NCBI GenBank assembly: GCA_963850915.1
Contig: CAWKND010000010.1
Location: 62,001 to 126,000 of the forward strand
DNA: 64,000 bases
Source of the DNA: CAVTWH01 sp963850915
GTDB taxonomy: Bacteria > Actinomycetota > Actinomycetes > Mycobacteriales > Micromonosporaceae
Reading direction: 5' to 3'
Made by a program: the position numbers and the translations under genes. Position 1 is the stretch's first letter; each line of letters starts with the position of its first letter. The notes beneath the pieces were generated by a model. That model was given only the letters and a program-made list of their open reading frames with translations, ran no database searches and was not told where the DNA came from. Shown here one piece after another: positions 19,326 to 27,725 of the stretch.

Positions 19326-19370
19326 GTACCCCGCGCCTTGCCCCTCGCTACTGGAAGAAGGAGCTCCGTC

Positions 19371-20381
19371 TTGGCACCCCCCGCCATGACGAGGCTGCGA
19401 CGTACCGCGCTGACCACTTTCGGCGTCGCCGCGTTCGCAGTCTCCTTCGCGCCCGGCGCGGCTCATGCCGCACCCAGCGCGAGTGACCTGCAACAACAGA
19501 TCGATGCCAAGGGCAAGCAGCTGGGCGGCGTGATCCAGCAGTGGGACGGCCTCAACGACCAGTTGACCAAGACCACCGCCCAGGCACAGACCATCCAGAG
19601 CCAGCTGGCGCCGCTGCAGGCCCAGGTCGACGCGGCCGGTACGGCCGTCGACGCGCTGGCGGTACAGAGCTACGAGGGCGCCAACTTCGGCGGACTCACG
19701 GCGCTCATCACCGCCGGCTCGCCACAGAACCTGATCGACCGGCTCAGCGTGCTGGACAACCTGGGCGCCCAGTCCAAGCAGCAGCTCGCCGGCTTCCAGA
19801 GCGCGAAGCAGCAGCTCACCGACCAGCAGACGCAGCTGAACCAGGTACTCGCCCAGGAGCAGGCGCAGAAGGCCACCCTCGACGCGCAGAAGGCGAAGAT
19901 CCAGGGCGAGATCGACGCCCTGCAGAAGCAGCGCGACCAGCTCGCGGCGGCCACCGCGGCCAGCAAGCCGGCGGCCAGCAAGCCGGCCGCGGCCGCGCCG
20001 GCCAAGACGACGACCGCGCCGGCCGCCTCCAGCAAGGCGCAGATCGCGGTCAACGCCGCAATGGCCGAGCTGGGCCGCCCGTACGTCTTCGGCGCCGCTG
20101 GACCGAGCACCTTCGACTGCTCCGGCCTCATGCAGTGGGCCTGGGCGAAGGCGGGCGTATCGCTGTCGCACTACACCTTCACGCAGATGAACAACGACAC
20201 CAAGCCGATCAGCCGCAGCCAGCTGCAACCCGGTGACCTGGTGTTCTTCTACGACGGCGACCACGTGGGCATGTACATCGGCAACAACCAGGTGATCCAC
20301 GCGCCGCAGCCGGGCGAGGTCGTCAAGATCTCCGACATCGACTGGATGAACGGCTACTACGCCGCCGGCCGACCTGGCTGA
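19371..20381 (+). CDS. Secreted NlpC/P60 peptidoglycan hydrolase with coiled-coil N-terminus
   Basis: TTG 19371 is preferred (336 aa) because GAAGGAG (19357-19363) sits 7 bases upstream; ATG 19386 lacks one. A Sec signal peptide (RRTALTTFGVAAFAVSFAPG, cleavage after AHA) is followed by a long coiled coil (about residues 35-200), an Ala/Pro/Lys linker and the NlpC/P60 domain. The catalytic Cys250 is in FDCSGL, His298 in DHVGMYIG and a third polar residue His310 in VIHAP. It resembles RipA-type D,L-endopeptidases that cleave the peptide stems of peptidoglycan. It is controlled by the upstream c-di-AMP riboswitch. A 13-bp hairpin ends the gene. Confidence 0.94.
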   Translation: MAPPAMTRLRRTALTTFGVAAFAVSFAPGAAHAAPSASDLQQQIDAKGKQLGGVIQQWDGLNDQLTKTTAQAQTIQSQLAPLQAQVDAAGTAVDALAVQSYEGANFGGLTALITAGSPQNLIDRLSVLDNLGAQSKQQLAGFQSAKQQLTDQQTQLNQVLAQEQAQKATLDAQKAKIQGEIDALQKQRDQLAAATAASKPAASKPAAAAPAKTTTAPAASSKAQIAVNAAMAELGRPYVFGAAGPSTFDCSGLMQWAWAKAGVSLSHYTFTQMNNDTKPISRSQLQPGDLVFFYDGDHVGMYIGNNQVIHAPQPGEVVKISDIDWMNGYYAAGRPG

Positions 20382-20413
20382 GCCACCGACTACACCCCGC
20401 TCCTCCCCCAGAG

Positions 20414-20459
20414 AGTGCGGGCACCCACCCCGGCGATCCCGGGTGCGGGTGCCCGCACT
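20414..20459 (+). terminator. Hairpin terminator after the NlpC/P60 gene
   Basis: AGTGCGGGCACCC (20414-20426) pairs perfectly with GGGTGCCCGCACT (20447-20459), followed by TTTCGCTTTC. It lies between convergent genes and can serve both. Confidence 0.8.
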
Positions 20460-20502
20460 TTCGCTTTCCGGCTGCCTTTCGGCCGGCTGTCGCGCGGTCA
20501 GC

Positions 20503-21575
20503 TCACGGTTTGGGGGTGGACTGGATGGCCCAGGCCGTACCGTTCCAGCGTTCGGCGAGTGCCGTGTAGGAGGGGTTCAGGTCGTACCCGACGGCGGTGC
20601 AGGCCGAGGCCGCGGTGCACGCCACCCCGAACAGGTAGCTGGCCGTGGCGCCACTCGGGTTGGGGCTGGACTGGATCGCCCACGTCGTGCCGTTCCAGAC
20701 CTCGGCGAGCGTCTCGTACGCGCCGGGGCTGGTCTCGTACCAGCCGACGCTGGTGCACGCCGAGGCTGAGGTACAGGCCACTCCATTCAGGAAGCCGGCG
20801 GTGGCGTCGCTCGGCTCAGGGGTGGACTGGACGGCCCAGCTGGTGCCGTTCCAGCGCTCGGCCAGCGGACGTACGCCGGCGCTGGTGGTGTAGTTCCCGA
20901 CTGCGGTGCACGCCGACGTCGAGGTGCACGCCACCTCGTACAGCTGGCTGGCCGTGGCGCCGCTCGGGGTGGCGGTGGACTGGACGGCCCAGGCCGTACC
21001 GTTCCAGACCTCGGCGAGGGTCGCGGAGGTACCGGCGCTGTTCAGCGAGTACCCGGCGGCGGTACAGGCCGAGGCTGCGGTGCACGCCACTCCAATGAGG
21101 ATGCTGGAGGTGGCGCCGGTCGGGGTGGCGGTGGACTGGATGGCCCAGGCAGTGCCATTCCAGGCCTCGGCGAGCGCCTGGTAGCCACCGGCGCTGGTCA
21201 GCGAGTACCCGACAGCGGTGCAGAACGACGCGGAGGTGCACGACACGCCAAGGAGGAAGCTGGCCGTGACGCCGCTCGGGTTGGGGGTGGACTGGACGGC
21301 CCAGGCCGTACCGTTCCAGCGCTCGGCCAGCGTCACGGGAACCCCGGCGCTGCTCACGTAGTGGCCGACGGCGGTACAGGCGGTGGCGGACGTGCAGGCC
21401 ACCCCTTCCAGGTAGCTGACCGCCGCGCCGCTCGGGCTGGGCGTGGACTGCACGGACCAGGCCGTACCGTTCCAGCGCTCAGCCAGCGTCACCGAGGCGC
21501 CGGCGCTGGTCACCGCGTCCCCGACGGCCGTGCAGGCCGAAGCCGAGGTGCAGGACACCCCCCAGAATTCCGTTT
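20503..21575 (-). repeat. Seven ~155-bp coding tandem repeats
   Basis: The propeller-type blades are also similar at DNA level, with the strongly conserved block encoding RWNGTAW recurring at about 155-bp spacing. Such arrays are prone to recombination and blade-number change. Confidence 0.8.
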
Positions 21576-21723
21576 CAGTCGCGGTACCCGATGGCGGCCG
21601 CTGCTGTGTCGGGGTCGCCGCGGCCGCCGGGGTCACCGCGGAGATCGCCCCGAGGCCGAGAACCACTGCTGCCAGTACCGCCGCGTACCTGCCCGGCCGC
21701 CAGTTGAAGCCAAAGCCGATCAA
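20503..21723 (-). CDS. Secreted protein of seven WNGTxW repeats, predicted seven-bladed propeller
   Basis: The start is TTG 21723 behind GGGAGG at 6 bases (406 aa); a remote ATG at 21753 lacks a ribosome site. A signal peptide (AVLAAVVLGLGAISAV, cleavage near AAAA) is followed by seven repeats of about 50 residues, each with the pattern GVACTSASACTAVG, a variable loop, LAERWNGTAWAVQSTP and NPSGA. Each repeat holds one Cys pair (14 Cys in all), which fits one disulfide per blade. The unit resembles actinobacterial secreted beta-propeller or cell-surface repeat proteins; the ligand is unknown. It stands alone between terminators. Confidence 0.88.
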   Translation of the reverse strand: MIGFGFNWRPGRYAAVLAAVVLGLGAISAVTPAAAATPTQQRPPSGTATETEFWGVSCTSASACTAVGDAVTSAGASVTLAERWNGTAWSVQSTPSPSGAAVSYLEGVACTSATACTAVGHYVSSAGVPVTLAERWNGTAWAVQSTPNPSGVTASFLLGVSCTSASFCTAVGYSLTSAGGYQALAEAWNGTAWAIQSTATPTGATSSILIGVACTAASACTAAGYSLNSAGTSATLAEVWNGTAWAVQSTATPSGATASQLYEVACTSTSACTAVGNYTTSAGVRPLAERWNGTSWAVQSTPEPSDATAGFLNGVACTSASACTSVGWYETSPGAYETLAEVWNGTTWAIQSSPNPSGATASYLFGVACTAASACTAVGYDLNPSYTALAERWNGTAWAIQSTPKP

Positions 21724-21828
21724 CTTGTACCTCCCGAGTCTGTGGCCATGCATGGATTTAAATCAGTCCCCGCATGTACAGACACGGCCCCGCACGACGC
21801 CTGGTTCGATGCCCCGCCGCAGAGTGCA

Positions 21829-21863
21829 GGCACCCGCACCCGTAGTGATCGGGTGCGGGTGCC
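21829..21863 (-). terminator. Hairpin terminator after the PBP gene
   Basis: GGCACCCGCACCC (21829-21841) pairs with GGGTGCGGGTGCC (21851-21863), a perfect 13-bp stem with a 9-base loop, about 40 bases beyond the stop codon at 21902. Confidence 0.75.
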
Positions 21864-21901
21864 GCGCGTCGTTCTCGGCCGCCTCTCGGCCGACGGTCGG
21901 C

Positions 21902-24175
21902 TCAGCGATGGGTATTTGGCTTAGCCGGTTTGGCTGGCTTGGCCGGTACTGCGGCGTTCGGCTTGGGCGCCGCCGCCACGGCCGGTGGGGCGACGTTCTG
22001 CGGAGCGCCGACGACAATCTGCGACGGCGGCGTGAAGTCCCGGGCCGGTACCCCCTGCAACGCGTCGTGAATCGTCAGGGTGACCGCGTCGATGGGCTTG
22101 TTGTACTGCCAGTCGCCGGCGACGTCGAACGGGTTGTCCGGGTCGGCGACGAAGCTGGCCCCGGCCAACTGCGGGGTGAACCCGATGAACCAGGCTGCCC
22201 GGGTGTCGTCGGTGGTACCCGTCTTGCCGGCGAACGGCCGGCCGGTGCCGACCTGCCCCTGCGCGTTCGGCGCCGTGGACCAGCCACCGCACCCGCCGGT
22301 CTTGGCGGTATTGCTGACCGTGCAGCGAGCGGCGTCGGCCGCGCCCCGGGCCGCGTCCTGGCTGACCGCCTGGGTACAGCGCGGCGCGGAGACGAGGACG
22401 TCACCGGGGCCGTTCGGGTTGGGCATGGTCGCCGGCTGGCCGTCCGCACCGGTGATCGAAAGTACCGGGTCGGGCTGGCAGTAGACGCCGTCGGCGGCCA
22501 CCGTGGCGTACGCGTTGGCCATCTCCAGTGGCGTGGTGTCCGCCACGCCCAGGGTGAAGGCGCCCCAGGTGTTCGCGTTCTGTGGCAGCGCCTGGGTCGC
22601 GTCGACCGGCGTGTGCCAGGTGAGCCCGAGCCGCTGTGCCATGGCGACCGCCGCGCCCGCGCCGATCCGCTCCTCCACCTGTACCCAGTAGGTGTTCACC
22701 GACTTGCCGAAGCCCGAGTACATCGTCTGTACGCCGGTCATCGCGGCGCTCGCGTTCGACGGGCACCAGAAGTCACCGCAGGACGAGGAGGTACCCGGGT
22801 CGGTGAGGTAGCCGGTACCCAGCTTCATCGGCGCGTAGATCGCCGTGTTCAGGGTCAGCCCCTTCTCCAGGGCGGCCAGCATGGTGAACATCTTGAACGT
22901 GGAGCCGGCCTGGTAACCGTTCACCGAGCCGCCGCCGAGCAGCATGTTCACCGTGTTCGGATAGTTGCCGGGGATGCCGGCCTTGCGCTTGTTGGGGTCG
23001 GTACTCGGGGCGTTGTCGCTCTGGTCCAGCGAGTAGACCCGGTTCACCGCCATCGACTTGATCAGGCCGGTACCGGGCTCCACCATGACCAGGCCCAGGG
23101 CGTACTTGTCGTTGGTACCGGCGTCGTTGAGGATGTGCTTCATCCCGGACGCCTGGATGAGCGGGTCCAGTGACGTGACGATGTTGTAGCCACCGGTACG
23201 CAGCTTGTCCAGCCGGGCCAGCGGGGTGTCCCCGAACGCCGGCTGCTGCATCCACCACTGCTTGAACTCGTCGCAGAAGAAGCCGTAGTCGTTGTGCTGC
23301 TGGCTCACCGCTGCGCAGTCGTTCGGCGGGTCGCTCAGGTTGAGCGTGATCGGCTGCGCCTTCGCCTGCGCGGCCGCCTGCGGCGAGAGGTACCCGATGG
23401 CGGCCATCCGGTCGATCACGTAGTTGCGCCGGGTCAACGCCTGGTCCGGGTCGGCGACCGGGTCGTAGGCGGTGGGCGCCTGCGCCATCCCGGCGATCAT
23501 CGCGGCCTCGTCGAGCGTCAACTCGATGGGCGCCTTGGAGAAGTAGATGTCGGCGGCGGCGTAGATTCCGTACGCCCGGTGGCCGAAGTACGCGACGTTG
23601 AGGTACCCCTCCAGGATCTGTTGTTTGGTCATCTTCTTCTCCAGATCCACCGCCAGCTTCATCTCGCGCAGCTTGCGGGCGGTGTTCTGGGCGGTCGCGT
23701 CGACCACGGCCTGCGGGTCCGGAGCGGCGTCGCGCAGCTGGTTGCGGACGTACTGCATGGTCAGCGTGGAGGCGCCCTGGGAGACCTCGCCGGCCTGGTT
23801 GTTGGCGACGAAGGCGCGGATCGCGCCCTTGGGGTCGACGCCGTTGTGCTGGAAGAACCGGCTGTCCTCGGCGGCGACCACCGCTTCCTGGATGTACGGC
23901 GAGATCTGCGGCAGCGGGGTGTACTTGCGGTCCTCGGCATAGAACGACGTGATCAGCGTCTTGCCGTCGGAGGCGTAGATGTACGACGTCTGCGGCGAGG
24001 CGACGATGGACAGGTCGCTCGGCAGTTTGGCGTAGTCGTTTGTACCGATCTTGGCGACCATCCCGACGGCGGCGGTGACCGGGAAGGCCACGGCGGCGAC
24101 GATCACGCCCGCGATGAGACCGGCTCGGATCAGCGGAATGCAGCGACCTGCGGCGCTGAGGGGTTGGCTTGCCAT
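21902..24175 (-). CDS. Bifunctional class A penicillin-binding protein
   Basis: This 757-aa type II membrane protein has one TM (about 15-40), then a GT51 glycosyltransferase domain (EDSRFFQHNGVD with catalytic Glu, QGASTLTMQYVRN) and a penicillin-binding transpeptidase domain with SxxK (GSTFKMFT), SxN (KSVNTYW) and KTGT. A Pro/Ala/Lys-rich tail ends the protein. It polymerises and crosslinks peptidoglycan. It lies in the same envelope-related cluster as the NlpC/P60 hydrolase. Confidence 0.96.
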   Translation of the reverse strand: MASQPLSAAGRCIPLIRAGLIAGVIVAAVAFPVTAAVGMVAKIGTNDYAKLPSDLSIVASPQTSYIYASDGKTLITSFYAEDRKYTPLPQISPYIQEAVVAAEDSRFFQHNGVDPKGAIRAFVANNQAGEVSQGASTLTMQYVRNQLRDAAPDPQAVVDATAQNTARKLREMKLAVDLEKKMTKQQILEGYLNVAYFGHRAYGIYAAADIYFSKAPIELTLDEAAMIAGMAQAPTAYDPVADPDQALTRRNYVIDRMAAIGYLSPQAAAQAKAQPITLNLSDPPNDCAAVSQQHNDYGFFCDEFKQWWMQQPAFGDTPLARLDKLRTGGYNIVTSLDPLIQASGMKHILNDAGTNDKYALGLVMVEPGTGLIKSMAVNRVYSLDQSDNAPSTDPNKRKAGIPGNYPNTVNMLLGGGSVNGYQAGSTFKMFTMLAALEKGLTLNTAIYAPMKLGTGYLTDPGTSSSCGDFWCPSNASAAMTGVQTMYSGFGKSVNTYWVQVEERIGAGAAVAMAQRLGLTWHTPVDATQALPQNANTWGAFTLGVADTTPLEMANAYATVAADGVYCQPDPVLSITGADGQPATMPNPNGPGDVLVSAPRCTQAVSQDAARGAADAARCTVSNTAKTGGCGGWSTAPNAQGQVGTGRPFAGKTGTTDDTRAAWFIGFTPQLAGASFVADPDNPFDVAGDWQYNKPIDAVTLTIHDALQGVPARDFTPPSQIVVGAPQNVAPPAVAAAPKPNAAVPAKPAKPAKPNTHR

Positions 24176-24430
24176 TGCCCCAACATAGGGGCAATCAGCG
24201 GCTTACATGACAGATATTCACGTTCTGCGCACATCGGATTTTCGGCCCAGCGCGGTCCGGATCACGGGGCCGGGCGGATACCCACCTCGCCGGTACCTAT
24301 CCGCCATCCGCCTGGGGAGCGAGGGACGGGGAGCGACGCTTGACGGGACAATACGAGTTTTCCTCATCTTCTCGGGTGATGAGCCGTATATCGGCCTTAT
24401 GGTGGGCGTACCGCCACGAGAGGAGCCCGG

Positions 24431-25009
24431 ATGTCGCACCGCCGGTACGCCGCGCTGCTGCTCGTGGCGGTGCTGTCCGGCTGCGGTACCGCCGGCTCCC
24501 CGGCCGGGCCGGGTGCTGTGCCGCACGCTGATTCTGCGCCGGCCACGCCTGGCCCGCAGCGCGAAGCCAGGCCGGTACCCCCACCGGTACCCAAGTCGCC
24601 GGCTCGGGCGAAACCGTTGGTACCAAAGGGATCTAGCGGGCTGCCGGGGCCGGATGGGCAGTCGGGGCCGGTGGGGTGTCCGGGGTTCGGCGGCGGCGCC
24701 GGGCGGCCCCGTCCGGTCGAGGCGCTCGCGGACTGCCCGTCACCGAGCATCAACCCGGCCGTGCTGCGTCGCGCTCTGCCGCGCTTCACCGACCGCAACC
24801 GTGCGGTGGACACGCGCATCACGCGTCCGGGCGGCCGCCGATCAGGTCCTGCAGCCGGATCTTCAGTCGTATCAACGGTTCCCGGTAGCGTGCCTCGCGG
24901 CGCTGCGCCTTGGCCATCTTCTCCGCGCCCCGCCGCCGGTCCGGACGGTACCGCCAGCGCGCCCACGGCGAGTGCGGGCGCCCCACCCGGACCGCTCCGA
25001 CCAGCATGA
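24431..25009 (+). CDS. Putative lipoprotein, proline-rich; 3' end antisense to the neighbouring gene
   Basis: ATG 24431 is preceded by GAGAGGAG. The N-terminus is a clear lipoprotein signal (YAALLLVAVLSGCG; lipid attachment on Cys18), followed by low-complexity Pro/Ala/Gly sequence. A structured stretch (EALADCPSPSINPAVL, then RRALPRFTDRNRAV) ends near the point where the frame enters the antisense of the membrane protein at 24819. The last ~63 codons are therefore antisense and may not be native. It could be a truncated gene. Function unknown. Confidence 0.55.
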   Translation: MSHRRYAALLLVAVLSGCGTAGSPAGPGAVPHADSAPATPGPQREARPVPPPVPKSPARAKPLVPKGSSGLPGPDGQSGPVGCPGFGGGAGRPRPVEALADCPSPSINPAVLRRALPRFTDRNRAVDTRITRPGGRRSGPAAGSSVVSTVPGSVPRGAAPWPSSPRPAAGPDGTASAPTASAGAPPGPLRPA

Positions 25010-25739
25010 GTACCGGGACGAACAGGCCCAGCAGGCCGGTCCAGAGCTTGCCCTTCAGCAGGGTGGTACCGGCCAGCAGCACGGTGATCAGCAGCGCCAC
25101 CGTGGACGTGAGTACCGTCGCCGCCAGGTTGGGCCGGCCGTCGTCGCCGGCCACCCGGGCCAGCCCGATGTCCGGGCGCAGGCCGACCAGCAGCAGCCCG
25201 GTTACCGACAGCGCCACGAACACCGCGTCGATCGACGAGCGGCCGGCCGCCGACCAGTAGACGTCCTGCAGGTGCAGGATGAGCGCGAACTCGTCGAGTA
25301 CCAGGGCAGTGCCGACGCCGAAGACCGCCGCTGTCACACAGAGCCCGACGGTCGCCCGGTCGGGCAGCGCGAAGCCGGCCAGGCCGCCGAAGACCATGAA
25401 GACCACGCCGAAGACCGCGTGATGAACGTGCACCCCACCCGGCTCCACATTGCCGGGCCACCAACGCACCCGGGCGCGGATCAGGCGTACCGAAAGCCGG
25501 ATGAAGCCGAACCCGACGATCACCGCCACGAAGAAGCAGAAGAGCGGGAGCCGGTTGTTGTCGACGATGGTGCGGTGAAACCAGTGCGACATCACCACTC
25601 CCCCGATCGCCAGTATGGCAAGCAATCCGGCCAGCCGTGGCGGTCTCGGGCCGGGCGGTCCACGGGGACCTGCTGATACCGCCACGGACGGGCGAGACGG
25701 TTGCGACACGCCGACTCGTCCGGGGCAATTGCCCAACAA
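24819..25739 (-). CDS. Integral membrane protein, conserved in actinobacteria
   Basis: This is a 306-aa protein with about 7-8 TM segments between residues 35 and 250 and a basic C-terminal cytoplasmic tail rich in Arg/Lys. A conserved region has GGVHVHHAVFG followed by DEFALILHLQDVYW, suggesting a metal or proton site in the membrane. It is known as a conserved integral membrane family in Streptomyces with no established role. Start uncertain: an internal Met before the first TM is possible. It is divergent from the acyltransferase gene. Confidence 0.72.
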   Translation of the reverse strand: MLGNCPGRVGVSQPSRPSVAVSAGPRGPPGPRPPRLAGLLAILAIGGVVMSHWFHRTIVDNNRLPLFCFFVAVIVGFGFIRLSVRLIRARVRWWPGNVEPGGVHVHHAVFGVVFMVFGGLAGFALPDRATVGLCVTAAVFGVGTALVLDEFALILHLQDVYWSAAGRSSIDAVFVALSVTGLLLVGLRPDIGLARVAGDDGRPNLAATVLTSTVALLITVLLAGTTLLKGKLWTGLLGLFVPVLMLVGAVRVGRPHSPWARWRYRPDRRRGAEKMAKAQRREARYREPLIRLKIRLQDLIGGRPDA

Positions 25740-25777
25740 CTGTAGTCAACCGCCACATGCGTACCAATAATGCGGTT

Positions 25778-27718
25778 ATGCAGCAGCGACCGGCCAACTA
25801 CCGGCCCGGGCTGGACGGTGTCCGGGCCCTGGCCGTGCTGGCTGTCGTCCTGTACCACCTCGGCACCACCGGCGGCCCGCGCACGCTGCCCGGCGGCTTC
25901 CTCGGGGTGGACGTCTTCTTCGTCCTCTCCGGCTACCTGATCACCAGCCTGCTGGTCGCCGAGTACCGCCGGCGCGGCCGGATCGGGCTCGGCCAGTTCT
26001 ACCTGCGCCGCGCCCGGCGCCTGCTGCCCGCGCTCTACCTGCTGCTCGGCGCCGTGGTGATCGCCGCCTGGTGGCTGCCGGCCCAGGCGCACCGGCTACG
26101 CGGGGACGTACTGGCCGCGCTGGCCTACGTCACCAACTGGTGGCTGATCTTCCAGAAGACCTCGTACTTCGGCGACACCAACCCGCCGCTGCTGGACCAC
26201 CTGTGGTCGCTCGCCGTGGAGGAGCAGTTCTACCTGCTCTGGCCCTTGCTGCTGATCGCGCTGCTGTGGCTGGTCCGCGGGCGTACCGGGCTGGCGCTGG
26301 CGTTCGCGCTGCTCGGCGCGGCCGGCTCCACGATCCTCATGGCGGTGCTCTACTCGCCGTGGCAGGACGCCTCCCGGGTCTACTTCGGTACCGACACCCG
26401 GGCCGCTGCGCTGCTGGTCGGGGCGGCACTCGCGCTCGCCCCGATCCCACGGGACTTCTTCGCGATCGGCGGCCTGGTCGGCCTGGTGCTGCTGGCCGGC
26501 TTTGTCTGGTGGGTACCGGACAGCAGCCCCGCCCTGTACCACGGCGGCTTCCTGCTCGTGGCGGTCGCCGCGGCGCTCCTGGTCGGTACGGCGGCCCGGC
26601 CCAGCCTGCCGGTGGCGCGGGTACTCGGGGTGGCGCCACTGCGCTTCCTCGGGCTGCGGTCGTACGCGATCTACCTGTGGCACTGGCCGGTACTGGTGGT
26701 ACTGGGGCCGGGGCGGCTTGCCGAGCCCTGGTTCACGATCGTCCGGCTGGCGCTCATCCTGCTGTTCGCGCACCTGTCGTACCACCTGGTCGAGCTGCCC
26801 GTCCGGCGCGGCGCGCTGGGTCGGCTGTGGCGCCGCCCGGCCCGCCGGTGGGTACTCGCCCCGCTGGCACTGCTGCTCGTCGCGGCGCTGGGCTGGCAGT
26901 TGGTACGCGTCGGCAACGCCCCGGCGCCTTCGGTTGCCGTGGACGCGGGGCCGGCCCCCAGCCTCGCGCCGATCGTGGCCACCAGCGCCCCGACACCCGC
27001 CCCCGCGGTGACCTCCAGCGCGCCCCTACCACCACCGTTCTCCGCCCCGATCCGGGTGGCGGTCTTCGGCGACTCGCAGGGCATGACGCTGCTGCTGAAC
27101 AAGCCGGCCGACGTGGCGAAGTACCTGACCGTCAGCGACCAGAGCATCGAGGGCTGCGGGATCCTCACCGACCGGATCGTCAGCCGCAGCGGCGAACGGC
27201 GGGACCTGTCCACCGGTACGTGCGCGAACTGGCTTGGCACCTGGACTTCCCGGGCCGCGAAGGTCAAGCCGCAGCTGGCTCTCGTGATGATCGGGGCGTG
27301 GGATGTCTTCGACAAGGCCGGTCCCGGGGCGGCGCTCCCGTTCGGTACCCCGGCCTGGGACGCGCACCTGACCCTCGCGCTCTCGGGCGGTGTCAACGCC
27401 TTGCGCGCCTCCGGGGCACAGGTCGTACTGTCCCTGCTGCCGTGTTACCGGCCGATTCCGGAGAAGGGCTCGGGGTACTGGCCGGAGCGTGGCGACGATG
27501 TGCGTACCCGGCACATCAACGATCTGCTGCGCGCGATGGCCGCCACCGACCCGGCGCACATCTTCACCGTCGACCCGCCGGCACAGTTCTGTGGCGCCCT
27601 CGCGGCCAACCGGTCGTACCGCTGGGACGGGCTGCACTACTACAAACCCGGTGCGGCACTGTACTTCCAGACAGTCATCCCCCAACTGCTGGCCATCCCG
27701 GGCCCGGGCGGGAGCTGA
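25778..27718 (+). CDS. Acyltransferase-3 / SGNH hydrolase fusion (OafA/YrhL-like)
   Basis: This 646-aa protein starts at ATG 25778. The N-terminal ~400 residues form the ten-TM acyltransferase-3 domain (GLDGVRALAVLAVVLYH, VDVFFVLSGYLIT, LWSLAVEEQFYLLWP). After a Pro/Ala linker comes a periplasmic SGNH domain with nucleophile FGDSQGMT and the C-terminal WDGLHYY. Such proteins O-acetylate cell-surface glycans or lipids. An ATG at 25757 is also possible; neither has a good ribosome site. The next gene (esterase) follows after 7 bases, so they form an operon. Confidence 0.92.
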   Translation: MQQRPANYRPGLDGVRALAVLAVVLYHLGTTGGPRTLPGGFLGVDVFFVLSGYLITSLLVAEYRRRGRIGLGQFYLRRARRLLPALYLLLGAVVIAAWWLPAQAHRLRGDVLAALAYVTNWWLIFQKTSYFGDTNPPLLDHLWSLAVEEQFYLLWPLLLIALLWLVRGRTGLALAFALLGAAGSTILMAVLYSPWQDASRVYFGTDTRAAALLVGAALALAPIPRDFFAIGGLVGLVLLAGFVWWVPDSSPALYHGGFLLVAVAAALLVGTAARPSLPVARVLGVAPLRFLGLRSYAIYLWHWPVLVVLGPGRLAEPWFTIVRLALILLFAHLSYHLVELPVRRGALGRLWRRPARRWVLAPLALLLVAALGWQLVRVGNAPAPSVAVDAGPAPSLAPIVATSAPTPAPAVTSSAPLPPPFSAPIRVAVFGDSQGMTLLLNKPADVAKYLTVSDQSIEGCGILTDRIVSRSGERRDLSTGTCANWLGTWTSRAAKVKPQLALVMIGAWDVFDKAGPGAALPFGTPAWDAHLTLALSGGVNALRASGAQVVLSLLPCYRPIPEKGSGYWPERGDDVRTRHINDLLRAMAATDPAHIFTVDPPAQFCGALAANRSYRWDGLHYYKPGAALYFQTVIPQLLAIPGPGGS

Positions 27719-27725
27719 CCCGGCG

